Shown in pieces: positions 1 to 9,525 of a stretch of 64,000 nucleotides of DNA. The notes below the pieces were generated by a model, which made no database searches, was not told where the DNA came from, and was given only the letters and a program-made list of their open reading frames with translations. The DNA lies in assembly GCF_001425235.1 (NCBI RefSeq), contig NZ_LMEA01000001.1, positions 62,001-126,000 of the forward strand. The letters run 5' to 3'. Numbering within the stretch: the stretch's first letter is position 1; every line of letters begins with the position of its first letter. The stretch comes from Devosia sp. Root413D1. GTDB taxonomy: Bacteria; Pseudomonadota; Alphaproteobacteria; Rhizobiales; Devosiaceae. Both the position numbers and the translations under genes were made by a program.

Positions 1-48
1 CTCAACGTCATCCTCGACCCCCGTCTTCGTTCGGCAGGGAGGGCATGA
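1..48 (+). CDS. C-terminus of ABC transporter permease (DppB/OppB type), partial
   Basis: Only the last 15 codons are in the window, ending at a TGA at 46-48. They read LNVILDPRLR followed by SAGRA. The pattern of a short hydrophobic stretch then LDPR is the usual C-terminal end of DppB/OppB-type inner-membrane permeases. The next gene downstream is the matching DppC-type permease, so this is almost certainly the first permease of the same operon. The assignment rests on this short tail and on context. Confidence 0.6.
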   Translation, partial: LNVILDPRLRSAGRA

Positions 49-106
49 TGATGGCTCTGTGCAAGCTGCCCCCGCTCGCACCGGCCTGGCTGTTGGAGGT
101 CACCCC

Positions 107-1126
107 ATGACCGACATCCTCCCCGCCATTACCACCACGCCACCGCGCGCCGAGCTCACCGCCCCGACCCAGCGCGAGCTGATGGCCGAGCTCGGCCTCA
201 AGCCGCGCTCGCGCCTCCTCGCGAGACTCCCCGGCTGGGCCCAGCTGTTCGTCACCAACAAGAAGGGCCTGTTCGGGCTCGCCATTCTCGCCATCTTCAT
301 GATCCTGGCGCTGCTGGCGCCGCTGATCACCCCCTATGACCCCTATCGCCGCGCCGGTAAGCCGCACGTGCAGCCGGGGGTCGAGCACTTCCTCGGCACC
401 TCGCGCCAGGGCAAGGACAATTTCAGCCAGTTGCTCGAAGGCAGCCGCGCCAGCCTCACCGTCGGCTTCATCGCCGGCTTCTCGGCCACCCTGATCGGCC
501 TCGCCGTAGGCATTTCCGCCGGCTATTTCGGCGGCAAGACCGACGAGGTGCTGACCTTCTTCGTCAACGTCTCGCTGGTGCTGCCGGCGCTGCCGCTGAT
601 CATCGTCCTCGCCAGTTTCATCGAGGAGGCGTCGCCGACCGTAATCGGCCTCGTCCTTGCCTTGACCGGCTGGGGCTGGAGTGCGCGCACCATCCGCACC
701 CAGACTCTGGCGCTGAAGAACCGGGAATTCGTGCTCGCCGCCGAGCTGATGGGCGAAAAGAAGTGGCGGATCATCGTGCGCGAGATTCTGCCCAACATGA
801 GCTCGTTCGTGGTCGGTGGGTTCGTGCTCGCCACCATTTACGGCATCCTCGCTGAGGCGGCGCTGGAGTTCATCGGGCTGGGCAGTCCCAACTCGGTGAC
901 CTGGGGCACCATGCTCTACTGGGCCATGCGGGCGCAGGCCCTGCAGACCGGCGCCTGGTTCGAAATCTGGCCGCCTGCCATCGCCATCATGCTGACCGGC
1001 GCGGCGCTCGTCATGGTCAACTTCGCCGTCGACGAGATCACCAACCCGCAGCTCGCCGCCACCCGCCGCATCGGCCCCATCCGCCGGTTCTTGAGGCGCC
1101 GCAACCGGAGGGCCGATTTTGTCTGA
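107..1126 (+). CDS. ABC transporter permease, DppC/OppC family
   Basis: Inner-membrane permease of 339 aa for a peptide/opine/nickel-family importer, a family that also takes up oligosaccharides. ATG at 107 is chosen because GGAGGT lies about 8 bases upstream; the frame is open further upstream without a better site. The N-terminus carries the OppC_N-type segment (cytosolic tail, then a membrane helix around residues 62-85, then a short periplasmic part with the PYDP-like motif). About five more helices follow, with the EAA loop near residues 205-235 (AAELMGEKKW region) that docks the ATPases. The stop overlaps the next start by 8 bases. The substrate cannot be read from the sequence; the GH9 enzyme at the operon end suggests an oligosaccharide. 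Confidence 0.88.
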   Translation: MTDILPAITTTPPRAELTAPTQRELMAELGLKPRSRLLARLPGWAQLFVTNKKGLFGLAILAIFMILALLAPLITPYDPYRRAGKPHVQPGVEHFLGTSRQGKDNFSQLLEGSRASLTVGFIAGFSATLIGLAVGISAGYFGGKTDEVLTFFVNVSLVLPALPLIIVLASFIEEASPTVIGLVLALTGWGWSARTIRTQTLALKNREFVLAAELMGEKKWRIIVREILPNMSSFVVGGFVLATIYGILAEAALEFIGLGSPNSVTWGTMLYWAMRAQALQTGAWFEIWPPAIAIMLTGAALVMVNFAVDEITNPQLAATRRIGPIRRFLRRRNRRADFV

Positions 1127-2087
1127 CGCACCCCTCGTCGAGGTCCGCAACCTCACCGTCGACTATGTCGGCGCCAACACCGTGTCGCGCGCCGTCAACG
1201 GCATCGACTTCGACATCCGCCCCGGCGAGGCCTTCGGGCTCGCCGGGGAAAGCGGCTGCGGCAAATCCACCGTCGCCTTCGCGCTGGCCCGGCTTACCCG
1301 GCTGCCCGGCCTCGTCTCGGGCGGCGCCGTGCGTTTCATGGGAGAAGACGTGCTGAGCTTTTCGGCCGAGCGGTTGCGCCGCTATCGCTGGAGCGAAGTC
1401 AGCTTCGTCTTCCAGTCGGCGATGAATGCCTTGAACCCGGTGATCAAGGTGTCGGAGCAGATCGAAGACGCCATCCTTGCGCACCGGCCGAAAGCCAGCC
1501 GCGCCGAAACCCTGGCCCGTGCCGCCGAACTGTTCGAGCTGGTCGGCATCAGCCCGCGCCGTCTCGACGATTATCCGCACCAGTTCTCGGGCGGCATGCG
1601 CCAGCGCATCTGCATCGCCATGGCGCTGGCGCTCGAGCCCAAACTGATCATCATGGATGAGCCCACCACCGCGCTCGACGTGGTGGTGCAGCGCGACATC
1701 ATCGAGCAGATCTGCGAGCTCAAGGCCCGCTTCGGCTTTTCGGTGCTGTTCATCACCCACGACCTCGGGCTGATGATCGAGTTCTGCGACCGCATCGGCG
1801 TGATGTATGCCGGGGAGCTGGTGGAAGTGGCGCCGGCCGGCGCTATCCTCACCGCCCCGCAGCACCCCTATACCAGGGCGCTCGGCCGTTCCTTCCCGCC
1901 GCTCAGCGGGCCGCGCGTCCGTCTCGAAGGCATTGCCGGCTCGCCGCCCAGCCTCAGCGCCCTGCCCGAGGGGTGCCGCTTCTCGCCGCGCTGCGGCGAA
2001 GCCATCCCGGTCTGCATGCGCCTTGCCCCTGAACTCCGCCCCACGCCCGCCACCGGAGGAGAAGCAGCATGCCATCTGCTGTCATGA
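1119..2087 (+). CDS. ABC transporter ATP-binding protein, DppD/OppD family
   Basis: ATPase of 322 aa for the adjacent DppBC-type permeases. It starts at TTG 1119 behind GGAGG (about 1107-1111), overlapping the permease stop. Walker A GESGCGKS is at residues 43-50, the signature is FSGGMRQR near 155, Walker B is LIIMDEPTTALD near 175-186, and the switch histidine sits in THDLG. The C-terminal oligopeptide/dipeptide extension with GCRFSPRC is present; in this family these cysteines can bind a Fe-S cluster. The variant signature FSGGMRQR is normal for DppD. It overlaps the next gene by 19 bases, which points to coupled translation of the two ATPases. Confidence 0.92.
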   Translation: MSDAPLVEVRNLTVDYVGANTVSRAVNGIDFDIRPGEAFGLAGESGCGKSTVAFALARLTRLPGLVSGGAVRFMGEDVLSFSAERLRRYRWSEVSFVFQSAMNALNPVIKVSEQIEDAILAHRPKASRAETLARAAELFELVGISPRRLDDYPHQFSGGMRQRICIAMALALEPKLIIMDEPTTALDVVVQRDIIEQICELKARFGFSVLFITHDLGLMIEFCDRIGVMYAGELVEVAPAGAILTAPQHPYTRALGRSFPPLSGPRVRLEGIAGSPPSLSALPEGCRFSPRCGEAIPVCMRLAPELRPTPATGGEAACHLLS

Positions 2088-3055
2088 GCCAAGCGCCCAT
2101 CCTCGAGATGCGCGATGTCGACATGCGCTTCGTGCTCGGCGGTCTCGTCGGCAAACGCACGACGCTGCGGGCGCTGAGCGGCATTTCGCTCCAGCTCACC
2201 CCCGGCCGCGCTTTGGCGCTGGTCGGCGAATCCGGCTCCGGCAAATCCACCTGCGCCCGCATGCTGGCCCGGGTCTACGAGCCGGCCGCCGGCGAGATCA
2301 GCTTCCGCGGCACCGATGTGGGAAAACTCACCGGCAAGGCGCTGACCGACTATCGCGCCGAAGTGCAGATGATCTTCCAGGATCCATTCGGCTCGCTGAA
2401 CCCCACCCAGACCATCGGCTATATCCTCGAGCGGCCACTGCGCCTCCATCGCCCCGAGCTCAGCAGCAAAGCGGTGCGGGCCGAGAGCGAAGCCCTGCTC
2501 ACCCAGGTCGGTCTCGTCCCCGCTCCGGAGTATCTGAAGCGCCGCCCGCACGAACTCTCCGGCGGCCAGCGCCAGCGCGTCGCCATCGCCCGCGCCCTGT
2601 CGGTCAACCCCACCGTGCTGCTGGCCGACGAGCCCACCTCGATGCTCGACGTCTCGGTTCGCCTGGGGATCCTCAACCTGCTCGAAGACTTGAAGCGCGA
2701 GAAAAACCTCGCCGCGCTCTACATCACCCACGACATCGCCACCGCCCGCTACTTCGCCGAGGAAACCGCCGTGATGTATGCCGGGCACCTGGTCGAACAG
2801 GGGCCGAGCGAGGCGATCACCGATCACCCCCGCCACCCCTATACCCAGCTGCTGATCGCGGCGGTGCCCAACCCCAAGCACAAGATCACCGGCGCCGCGG
2901 TCCGTCGTGCGGCCGATATCCCGCTCTGGACCGCCGAAAGCCGTGGCTGCCCGTTTGCGCCGCGCTGCCCGCGCGCCACCGACATCTGCCGCGAAATCAT
3001 GCCCGACCCCACACCCGTCGGCGACAGCCACATGGCCCGCTGCCACCACCTCTGA
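2069..3055 (+). CDS. ABC transporter ATP-binding protein, DppF/OppF family
   Basis: Second ATPase (328 aa) of the heterodimeric motor. Walker A GESGSGKS, signature LSGGQRQR, Walker B VLLADEPTSMLD and the H-loop THDIA are all intact, and the C-terminus has the family's GCPFAPRCPRATDIC cysteine cluster. ATG 2069 has GGAGGA about 8 bases upstream; a second ATG at 2084 overlaps the dppD-like stop (ATGA) and cannot be excluded. The gene is followed after 19 bases by the GH9 gene, so all five genes form one transcription unit. Confidence 0.92.
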   Translation: MPSAVMSQAPILEMRDVDMRFVLGGLVGKRTTLRALSGISLQLTPGRALALVGESGSGKSTCARMLARVYEPAAGEISFRGTDVGKLTGKALTDYRAEVQMIFQDPFGSLNPTQTIGYILERPLRLHRPELSSKAVRAESEALLTQVGLVPAPEYLKRRPHELSGGQRQRVAIARALSVNPTVLLADEPTSMLDVSVRLGILNLLEDLKREKNLAALYITHDIATARYFAEETAVMYAGHLVEQGPSEAITDHPRHPYTQLLIAAVPNPKHKITGAAVRRAADIPLWTAESRGCPFAPRCPRATDICREIMPDPTPVGDSHMARCHHL

Positions 3056-3074
3056 CCTGACCGGACCCCCAAGG

Positions 3075-4802
3075 ATGAACCAGCTCCTGGCGATCAACGC
3101 CCAATACCCTCAGCTGTTTTCGAGCCGCGCCATCGCCACCAACCAGGTCGGCTACGAAGCCGCCGGCCCGAAATTCGCCGTCCTGGCGCTCGGCGACGGC
3201 CCCGGCTTCACTGCGCTCCGCCTGCGTGACGCAGCGACCGGCGAGCTCGTCTTCGAGACGACGCCCGACGCGGCCGCCGGCGTCGACCGCTGGAAGACCC
3301 AGCGCTGGCAAAGCGCCGAGTTCACCGCCTTCACCGGCACCGGCCGTTTCCTGCTCGAAGCCCTCGATGCCGCCGGCGCCCGCCTCGTCTCGGAGCCGTT
3401 CGAAATCGCCGAACAGCTCTACGCCGAGCGCTTCTCTAGTGCGCTGCTCGGCTATTTCCGGAGCCAGCGCACGGCGGAGCCTTACCTCGGCGCCGACCGC
3501 GCCATCGCCTTCATCGGCAACAAGCGCAACGCCCGTGTCGACGTGCATGGCGGCTGGTACGACGCCTCGGGCGACGTGTCGAAATATCTGAGCCATCTGA
3601 GCTACGCCAACTTCATGAACCCGCAGCAGACCCCGCTGGTGGTCTGGGCGCTGTCGAAGGCGGCGATCTGCCCGCATCTCGATACCAACCTCCACGCCGC
3701 CTTCCGTATGGAAGCGCTGTGGGGCGCCGATTTCTTGGTGCGCATGTGCGACCCCGCGGGCATGTTCTACATGACGGTGTTCGACCGCTGGTCGGGCGAT
3801 ACGGCGCAGCGCGAGATCTGCTCCTACTCCACCCAGAAGGGCCATAAGCACGACAGCTGGGAAGCCGGCTACCGGCAGGGCGGCGGCATGGCCATCGCCG
3901 CCCTCGCCCGTGCCGCGCGGCTCAGACAGGACGGCGAATTCACCGCCGCTGAGTATCTGGCGACCGCCGAGCGCGCCTTCGCCCACCTCGAGGTGCACAA
4001 CCTCGCATACCTCGACAATGGCGAGGAAAACATCATCGACGATTACTGCGCGCTGCTCGCCGCCACCGAACTCAGCCGCTCCACCCACAAGCCCGAATAC
4101 CTGGTGAAGGCCGGCGAACGCGCCACGAGCCTGCTCGACCGCCTGACCGGCGGCCATGGCTATGATGGCTGGTGGCGCGCCGACAACGACACCCGGCCGT
4201 TCTTCCACGCCTCCGACGAAGGCCTGCCGATTGCCGCCTTGGTGGATTACCTCGCCATCGCCCCCGAGGCCGATCGGCCGCGCGTCTCCGCCGCGCTCGG
4301 CAAGGTGGTCCGCCAGCTCGCCAAGATCACTGCCGAGGTGGCAAACCCCTTCGCCTACCCGCGCCAGCTGGTGAAGCGCAGCGATGGCGAGATCGGCACC
4401 CAGTTCTTCTACCCGCACGGAAATGACAGCGGCTATTGGTGGCAGGGCGAGAACGCCCGCCTCGGCAGCCTCGCCTACGCGCTGCGCCGCGCCATGCCGC
4501 ATGTCGATGCCGAAGCCGCCGAGCTTGCGCGCGTGCAGTCGCAGCGGACGCTGGACTGGATCCTCGGCCTCAACCCCTACCACGCCTCGATGCTGCAGGG
4601 TTTTGGCCGCAACTGGGCGATTTACGGACCCGCCAAGTTCCCCAATGCCGATGGCGGCATCTGCAACGGCATCACCTCCTCGCTTTCAGACGAAACCGAT
4701 ATCGGCTTCTGCGAGACCGAGGACCCGTTCCAATCCTGGCGCTGGAGCGAGCAATGGCTCCCGCACGCCGCCTGGTTCCTTCTCGCGATGACCGAGTACT
4801 GA
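3075..4802 (+). CDS. Glycoside hydrolase family 9 enzyme, no signal peptide
   Basis: A 575-aa protein with the layout of GH9 enzymes: an N-terminal immunoglobulin-like CelD_N domain (about residues 15-105, starting at the typical NQVGY motif) and an (alpha/alpha)6 catalytic domain to the end. The motif GGWYDASGD (residues 160-167) matches the GH9 site holding the catalytic-base aspartates. An acidic cluster around 540-550 (DETDIGFCETED) is where the acid glutamate is expected, but I cannot assign it exactly. There is no signal peptide, so it should act in the cytoplasm on imported oligosaccharides, like GH9 cellodextrinases or exo-glucosaminidases. ATG 3075 follows AAGG; the open frame extends upstream only inside the ATPase gene. 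Substrate unknown. Confidence 0.85.
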   Translation: MNQLLAINAQYPQLFSSRAIATNQVGYEAAGPKFAVLALGDGPGFTALRLRDAATGELVFETTPDAAAGVDRWKTQRWQSAEFTAFTGTGRFLLEALDAAGARLVSEPFEIAEQLYAERFSSALLGYFRSQRTAEPYLGADRAIAFIGNKRNARVDVHGGWYDASGDVSKYLSHLSYANFMNPQQTPLVVWALSKAAICPHLDTNLHAAFRMEALWGADFLVRMCDPAGMFYMTVFDRWSGDTAQREICSYSTQKGHKHDSWEAGYRQGGGMAIAALARAARLRQDGEFTAAEYLATAERAFAHLEVHNLAYLDNGEENIIDDYCALLAATELSRSTHKPEYLVKAGERATSLLDRLTGGHGYDGWWRADNDTRPFFHASDEGLPIAALVDYLAIAPEADRPRVSAALGKVVRQLAKITAEVANPFAYPRQLVKRSDGEIGTQFFYPHGNDSGYWWQGENARLGSLAYALRRAMPHVDAEAAELARVQSQRTLDWILGLNPYHASMLQGFGRNWAIYGPAKFPNADGGICNGITSSLSDETDIGFCETEDPFQSWRWSEQWLPHAAWFLLAMTEY

Positions 4803-4825
4803 GCCACCCGAGCTGGCGGCCGGCG

Positions 4826-5911
4826 CTACTGCGCCGGCACCGCCGCGCGCACTGCCGCCGGCCGCTTGTGCAGCATCCGCAGCAGCGGCTTTTCGATGCG
4901 TTCGTGGACGATCACTCCGGCGAGCAGCGCCAGGCCGATCGCTGCGGCGACCATGCCGAAATAGCTGAGCGGACCATCCGGCAGCAGGCGCGTTCCGACC
5001 CCGACGACCGCCCCGACCACGAACATGTGCACCAGGTAGGTGGCGTAAGAGGCATCTCCGAGCCTCTCCAGCCAGGCGCTGCGCGGTAGTACCGCCTCGC
5101 GCACCAGCCCCAGCACCAGCAGCGCCACCGCCAGGATGACCAGCGCCACGAAGACCGGCGCCGTCTCATGGGGAGTCTGGTCGAGCCCGAACGCCATGAC
5201 CGTCGCAACGACGGCCAACCCCACCAGCCCCAGCATCGCCGGGCTCGGCAACCGCGCGAACACGCCCTTGATCTGTCCGAGGCCCACCCAGGCGCCGGCA
5301 ACGAAGGCCAGCACCGCATGGGTCATGTAGAAGCTGAGCAGCGGATCGGTCGGCTTGAGCGTCGCGCCGGTCACGTAGAGCACCACGAATGCGATCGTCA
5401 GCGTCAGCACCCGTCCGGTTGCCGCCAGCGCGGCCAGCAGCGCGAATGCCAGGTAGAAGAACACCTCGTAGTTCAGCGTCCAACCCAGGCTCAGCAATGG
5501 GCTGGTGCCGCCACGCCCCGGCGCCTCGTGCGGGATGAACAGCATCGACTGCACATAGTGCGGCAACGTGAACACCGTGCTCTTGAACAGCGTCGGCACC
5601 AGCAGCGCCAGCAGCGCCGCGAGCGTGGTGAAGATCCAGTACAGCGGCACGATGCGGATCGCCCGGCGCTTCAGGAATTCCAGCGCCGAGAACGGCCCCG
5701 AACCCGAGATCGCCACCATGATGAAGCCGCTGATCACGAAGAACAGATAGACCCCGAACTGGCCCAGCCGCAGTTGCAGGTAGGTCGGGTCTGCCAGCGG
5801 ATGGGCCGAGGCATGCGCGATCACCACCAGCAATGCCGCGAGGCCGCGCAGGTACTGGACCGAGTAGAGCTTGCCAGCCATCCGGGTAACCTTTCGTTTA
5901 CCCTCTGCCAT
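4826..5911 (-). CDS. Membrane acyltransferase, acyltransferase-3 (OafA/YrhL) family
   Basis: An integral membrane protein (about 361 aa, roughly ten helices) that transfers acyl groups, usually acetyl, to sugars of exopolysaccharide, LPS or other surface glycans. The family's hallmark is YLRGLAALLVVIAHA near the N-terminus, containing the R and H needed for activity, followed by FFVISGF. Two starts are possible: ATG 5911 (used here) and ATG 5881, which lies closer to the conserved start of the domain. It is transcribed away from the YbbA-like gene, sharing a 190-bp gap. No glycan-synthesis genes are nearby, so the acceptor is unknown. Confidence 0.85.
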   Translation of the reverse strand: MAEGKRKVTRMAGKLYSVQYLRGLAALLVVIAHASAHPLADPTYLQLRLGQFGVYLFFVISGFIMVAISGSGPFSALEFLKRRAIRIVPLYWIFTTLAALLALLVPTLFKSTVFTLPHYVQSMLFIPHEAPGRGGTSPLLSLGWTLNYEVFFYLAFALLAALAATGRVLTLTIAFVVLYVTGATLKPTDPLLSFYMTHAVLAFVAGAWVGLGQIKGVFARLPSPAMLGLVGLAVVATVMAFGLDQTPHETAPVFVALVILAVALLVLGLVREAVLPRSAWLERLGDASYATYLVHMFVVGAVVGVGTRLLPDGPLSYFGMVAAAIGLALLAGVIVHERIEKPLLRMLHKRPAAVRAAVPAQ

Positions 5912-6101
5912 AGCATTCCCGCCGCCCCGCCCAAGCCCTCGTCGCGCGCTACGGTTAAGATGGCGGCGCAAACCTCGTCACAGCTGCGGCACCGCCGGAA
6001 CCCGAAGGCCGCGCCATGGATTAGTCCCTCGCCAGGCCTTTCCATTGAACGGCAGCGGCGACACACTATGTGCTTGTGAATACCAGCAAACCGGCCGTCC
6101 C

Positions 6102-6797
6102 ATGCCCGCTCCCGTCGTCGATGCCAAAGGCATCAACCTGCATCTGAAGAGCGGCGCCACTTCGCTGCACATCCTCCGGGATGTCGACCTCAGCCTCGCC
6201 GCCGGCGAGGTGACAGCGATCGTCGGCCCGTCGGGCAGCGGCAAGACCTCGCTGCTGATGGTGCTGTCCGGCCTCGAACAGGCGAGTACGGGCGCCATCA
6301 CCGTCGCCGGCACCGATATCGCCAGGCTCAATGAAGACCAGCTCGCCATCTTCCGGCGCAATGCACTGGGCATCCTGTTCCAGAACTTCCACCTCATCCC
6401 GTCGCTGACCGCGCTCGAGAATGTCGCCCTCACCCTCGAGATCGCCGAGCCGTCGCTGCCCTGGGCCGAAATCCAGAGCCGCGCCGCTGCCGCGCTCGGC
6501 GATGTCGGCCTCGCCGGCCGCCTCACCCATCTGCCGAGCGCCCTTTCAGGCGGCGAGCAGCAGCGGGTCGGCCTCGCCCGCGCCATCGTCGGCAACCCCA
6601 AACTGCTGCTGGCGGACGAGCCCACCGGCAACCTCGATCAGGAAACCGGCGCCCATGTCATCGAGCTGATGTTCGGCATCGCCCGCGAGCGCGGCACCGC
6701 CATCCTGTTGATCACCCACGATCCCTCGCTGGCCAGGAAGGCCGACCGCCAGTTGCGCATGAACGAGGGCCATCTCAGCGAGCGGGTGCCGGCGTGA
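6102..6797 (+). CDS. ABC transporter ATP-binding protein, LolD/YbbA-like
   Basis: ATPase of 231 aa in the LolD/MacB/FtsE group. Walker A GPSGSGKT is at residues 42-49, the signature is LSGGEQQR, Walker B is LLLADEPTGNLD, and the H-loop is ITHDPS. ADEPTGNLD is typical of this mechanotransmission-type subfamily. Its partner is the following 851-aa FtsX-type permease, which it overlaps by 4 bases (GTGA), the same arrangement as E. coli ybbA-ybbP. No strong Shine-Dalgarno precedes ATG 6102, but no other start in frame fits the family N-terminus. Confidence 0.9.
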   Translation: MPAPVVDAKGINLHLKSGATSLHILRDVDLSLAAGEVTAIVGPSGSGKTSLLMVLSGLEQASTGAITVAGTDIARLNEDQLAIFRRNALGILFQNFHLIPSLTALENVALTLEIAEPSLPWAEIQSRAAAALGDVGLAGRLTHLPSALSGGEQQRVGLARAIVGNPKLLLADEPTGNLDQETGAHVIELMFGIARERGTAILLITHDPSLARKADRQLRMNEGHLSERVPA

Positions 6798-9349
6798 ACA
6801 CTGCCGCCGCGACCCTGCGCGGCTGGCTGCGGGTGGCGCTGAAAGACCTGCGCGGCGACCTCCGCCGCTTCACCATCCTGCTTGCCTGCCTGGCGCTTGG
6901 CGTCGGCACCATCACCCTTGTCGGCTCGGTGGGCGCAGCGCTGCAATCGGCGCTGCTGCGCGATGCCCGCACCCTGCTGGGGGGCGATATCGAGGCCCAG
7001 CTCTCCTATCGCGCCGCCAACCCGGAGGAGCGGCAGGCTTTCGCAGGGCTCGGCAAACTCGGCGAAGTCATCGAGGTGATGGGCCGCGCCGATGCCGGCG
7101 AGCAGAACAGCTTCCTCGCCATCCGTGCCGTCGATGCCAACTATCCGCTGATCGGCAGCGTCACCGTCAAGGATACCGACGCCCCGCTGCCCTCGCTCCT
7201 CGCCCCTCGCGCCGACGGCAGCTTCGGCCTCGTCGCCGATCAGTTGCTGCTCGATCGCCTGGGCCTCAAGCTTGGCGACCAGCTCACCATCAGCGACGCC
7301 ACGTTTACCCTCACCGGCATTATCGGCACCGAGCCCGACCGCATCACCGCCGGCCTGCAGTTCGGCCTCCCCGTGCTGATGTCGGTCGATGCGCTCAACG
7401 CCACCGGCATCCTGGCGCCCGGCGTCCTCGCCAGCTACCGCTACAAGATCCTGCTCAATGGCACCGATCCCGATGCCGCGATGCAATCGATCGAGATCAG
7501 CTTCCCCAAAGCCGGCTGGAAGCTCGCCGGACCCAAGGACGCCACGGCCGATCTCGCGCGCTTCTTCGACATGTTCGCCCGCTTCCTCACCATCGTCGGG
7601 CTGTCCTCGCTGCTGGTCGGCGGGCTCGGCGTCTCCAATGCCATTTCCGCCTATGTCACCGAACGCCAGCGTTCCATCGCCACCATGAAGGCGCTCGGCG
7701 CCACCGGTCCGCGCATCCTCGTCCACTTCCTGACCCAGGTGATGCTGCTCACCCTCGCCGGCATCATTCTGGGCCTCCTGCTCGGCACGCTCCTCACCAT
7801 GGTGCTGCTGCCCATTCTCGGTGGCCTGCTGGGCCTCGGGCTGCCGCCGGTGGTCGACATTGTTACGCTGTGGACCGCCGCCGGCTTTGGCGCCCTCACC
7901 GGTTTCGCTTTCGGCTACCTGCCGCTGCGCCGCGCCGAGAAGCTGAAACCGGCACTGTTGTTCCGTTCCGCCGGCTCGGCCGTCGAAGGCGGGCTCGATT
8001 GGCGCGATGTGCTGAAGCCCGGCCTGTGGCTGCCGCTCGGCCTCGCCGCCGCCGGCATCTATGCGCTGGCCGCCCTCACCACCGGCCGTCCGCTGCTGGT
8101 GCTGTGGTACGCCATTGGCGTCCTCGGCGCCTTCCTCGTGCTGCGCGGCGCCGCCTGGCTGCTGCAACGCGGCCTGAGGCTGATCCCGCCGCTCGGGAAC
8201 GCCGCGCTCCGCAACGCCATCAAATCGATCTGGCGCCCCGGCGCCCCGGCCCCGGTGGTCATCCTGTCGCTCGGGCTCGGCCTCGCCTTGCTGCTGCTCA
8301 TCGCGCTGATCGACGGGAACCTCCGCCACCAGCTCGCCCGCGAGTCGATCCCCAACGCCCCGAGCTTTGTCTTCATGGACCTGTTCGAGGACGAGGTGGA
8401 CGCACTGAAAGAGTTTTCGGTGGGCGACAAATCGGTCGAGAGCTTCGCCTCGCTGCCCATGGTCACCGGCGCCATCGAAGCGATCAACGACACGCCGATC
8501 GCCGAGCTCAACCGCAAGCCGCCGGCCGAATTCGCCTTCGTGCTCGAGGGTGAAATCCCGCTCTCCGCTTCCGACACCCTGCCCGACCAATCCACCATCA
8601 CCGAGGGCAGCTGGTGGCCGCCCAACTTCATCGGCACGCCGGAAGTTTCGGTGTTCCAGCGCCTCAAGGAACCGCTCGGCCTGAAGCTCGGCGACGTCCT
8701 CACCTTCCGTGTTTTCGGCGAGGAGGTGAAGGCCAAGATCGGCAGCTTCCGCGATTACGCCTGGCGCTCGGGCAGCGTGAACTTCGGCTTCGTGTTGTCG
8801 CCCAACGCCTTTGCCGATTTTCCGCTGAGCTATCTCGGCCTGCTCAAGGCCGTACCCGGCGAGGAGGTCGCGGTGCAGCAGCGCCTCGTCGCCGACTTCC
8901 CCGAGCTGTTGTTCCTGCCGGTCGGCGAGGCGCTCGAAACCTTTGCCGCCATCCTCGCCAACGTCACCACCGCGGTCGAGGTGATCGGCGGCCTCGCGGT
9001 GGTCAGCGGCGTGCTGGTGCTCGCCGGCGCCATGGCCGCCGGCCGCAAGCAGCGCGAATCCGACGCCGTGGTGATGAAGGTGCTCGGCGCCACCCGCGGC
9101 GACGTGCTGCGCGCCTACCTCGTCGAATATGGCCTGCTCGGCCTCCTCGCCGCGGTGCTCGCGGCGTTGCTCGGCCTTGCCGGCACCTGGGCCTTTGTCG
9201 AGTTCGTGCTGGAGATCGACTTCTGGGCCGATCCGGCGCTGCTCGTCTGGGTCACTGTCGGCACCATCGCGCTCGCCATCGCCGTCGGCATGCTCACCAC
9301 CTGGTCAGCGCTTTCCACCCGCCCCGCCAGCTTCCTGCGCGAGGAGTAA
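6794..9349 (+). CDS. ABC transporter permease with two FtsX domains (YbbP-like)
   Basis: An 851-aa inner-membrane protein. A first transmembrane helix (about residues 30-50) is followed by a periplasmic MacB-type domain, an FtsX permease block (about 255-385), a central pair of helices (about 410-480), a second periplasmic region, and a second FtsX block (about 720-845). This duplicated 10-TM organisation is that of YbbP and of lipoprotein- or toxin-related exporters, not of nutrient importers. It starts at GTG 6794 overlapping the ATPase stop. In E. coli the partner operon is linked to the esterase TesA; here no esterase is adjacent. Substrate unknown. Confidence 0.88.
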   Translation: MNTAAATLRGWLRVALKDLRGDLRRFTILLACLALGVGTITLVGSVGAALQSALLRDARTLLGGDIEAQLSYRAANPEERQAFAGLGKLGEVIEVMGRADAGEQNSFLAIRAVDANYPLIGSVTVKDTDAPLPSLLAPRADGSFGLVADQLLLDRLGLKLGDQLTISDATFTLTGIIGTEPDRITAGLQFGLPVLMSVDALNATGILAPGVLASYRYKILLNGTDPDAAMQSIEISFPKAGWKLAGPKDATADLARFFDMFARFLTIVGLSSLLVGGLGVSNAISAYVTERQRSIATMKALGATGPRILVHFLTQVMLLTLAGIILGLLLGTLLTMVLLPILGGLLGLGLPPVVDIVTLWTAAGFGALTGFAFGYLPLRRAEKLKPALLFRSAGSAVEGGLDWRDVLKPGLWLPLGLAAAGIYALAALTTGRPLLVLWYAIGVLGAFLVLRGAAWLLQRGLRLIPPLGNAALRNAIKSIWRPGAPAPVVILSLGLGLALLLLIALIDGNLRHQLARESIPNAPSFVFMDLFEDEVDALKEFSVGDKSVESFASLPMVTGAIEAINDTPIAELNRKPPAEFAFVLEGEIPLSASDTLPDQSTITEGSWWPPNFIGTPEVSVFQRLKEPLGLKLGDVLTFRVFGEEVKAKIGSFRDYAWRSGSVNFGFVLSPNAFADFPLSYLGLLKAVPGEEVAVQQRLVADFPELLFLPVGEALETFAAILANVTTAVEVIGGLAVVSGVLVLAGAMAAGRKQRESDAVVMKVLGATRGDVLRAYLVEYGLLGLLAAVLAALLGLAGTWAFVEFVLEIDFWADPALLVWVTVGTIALAIAVGMLTTWSALSTRPASFLREE

Positions 9350-9389
9350 CGGGCACAGGCCTTGAGCCTGACTGCTGACCCACCCACCG

Positions 9390-9465
9390 GGGTCATTCCC
9401 GCGAAAGCGGAAACCTCTGTTTTCTGGCCTGCGGCACCATCGCAAACGGCTTTCGCGGGGATGAC
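9390..9465. repeat. Family A dispersed double-hairpin repeat, copy A1
   Basis: Left arm GTCATTCCCGCGAAAGCGG and right arm GCTTTCGCGGGGATGAC face each other across about 40 bases. Each arm is itself a small hairpin (CCCGC-GAAA-GCGG), so the unit can fold as two hairpins or one long stem. It sits between the ybbP-like gene and the secreted protein gene. Confidence 0.8.
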
Positions 9466-9525
9466 ATCGCAGGCAGTGCACTCCGTTCGTGAATGCTCTA
9501 GCGTTCACTGGAACGGAGACCTCCG

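Noticed and set aside
6638-8590. 650-aa open frame on the minus strand opposite the YbbP-like permease gene
   Set aside because: Composition is Gly/Glu/Asp/Arg-rich nonsense typical of antisense reading of high-GC genes; no start signal or family. The plus-strand gene is clearly real.
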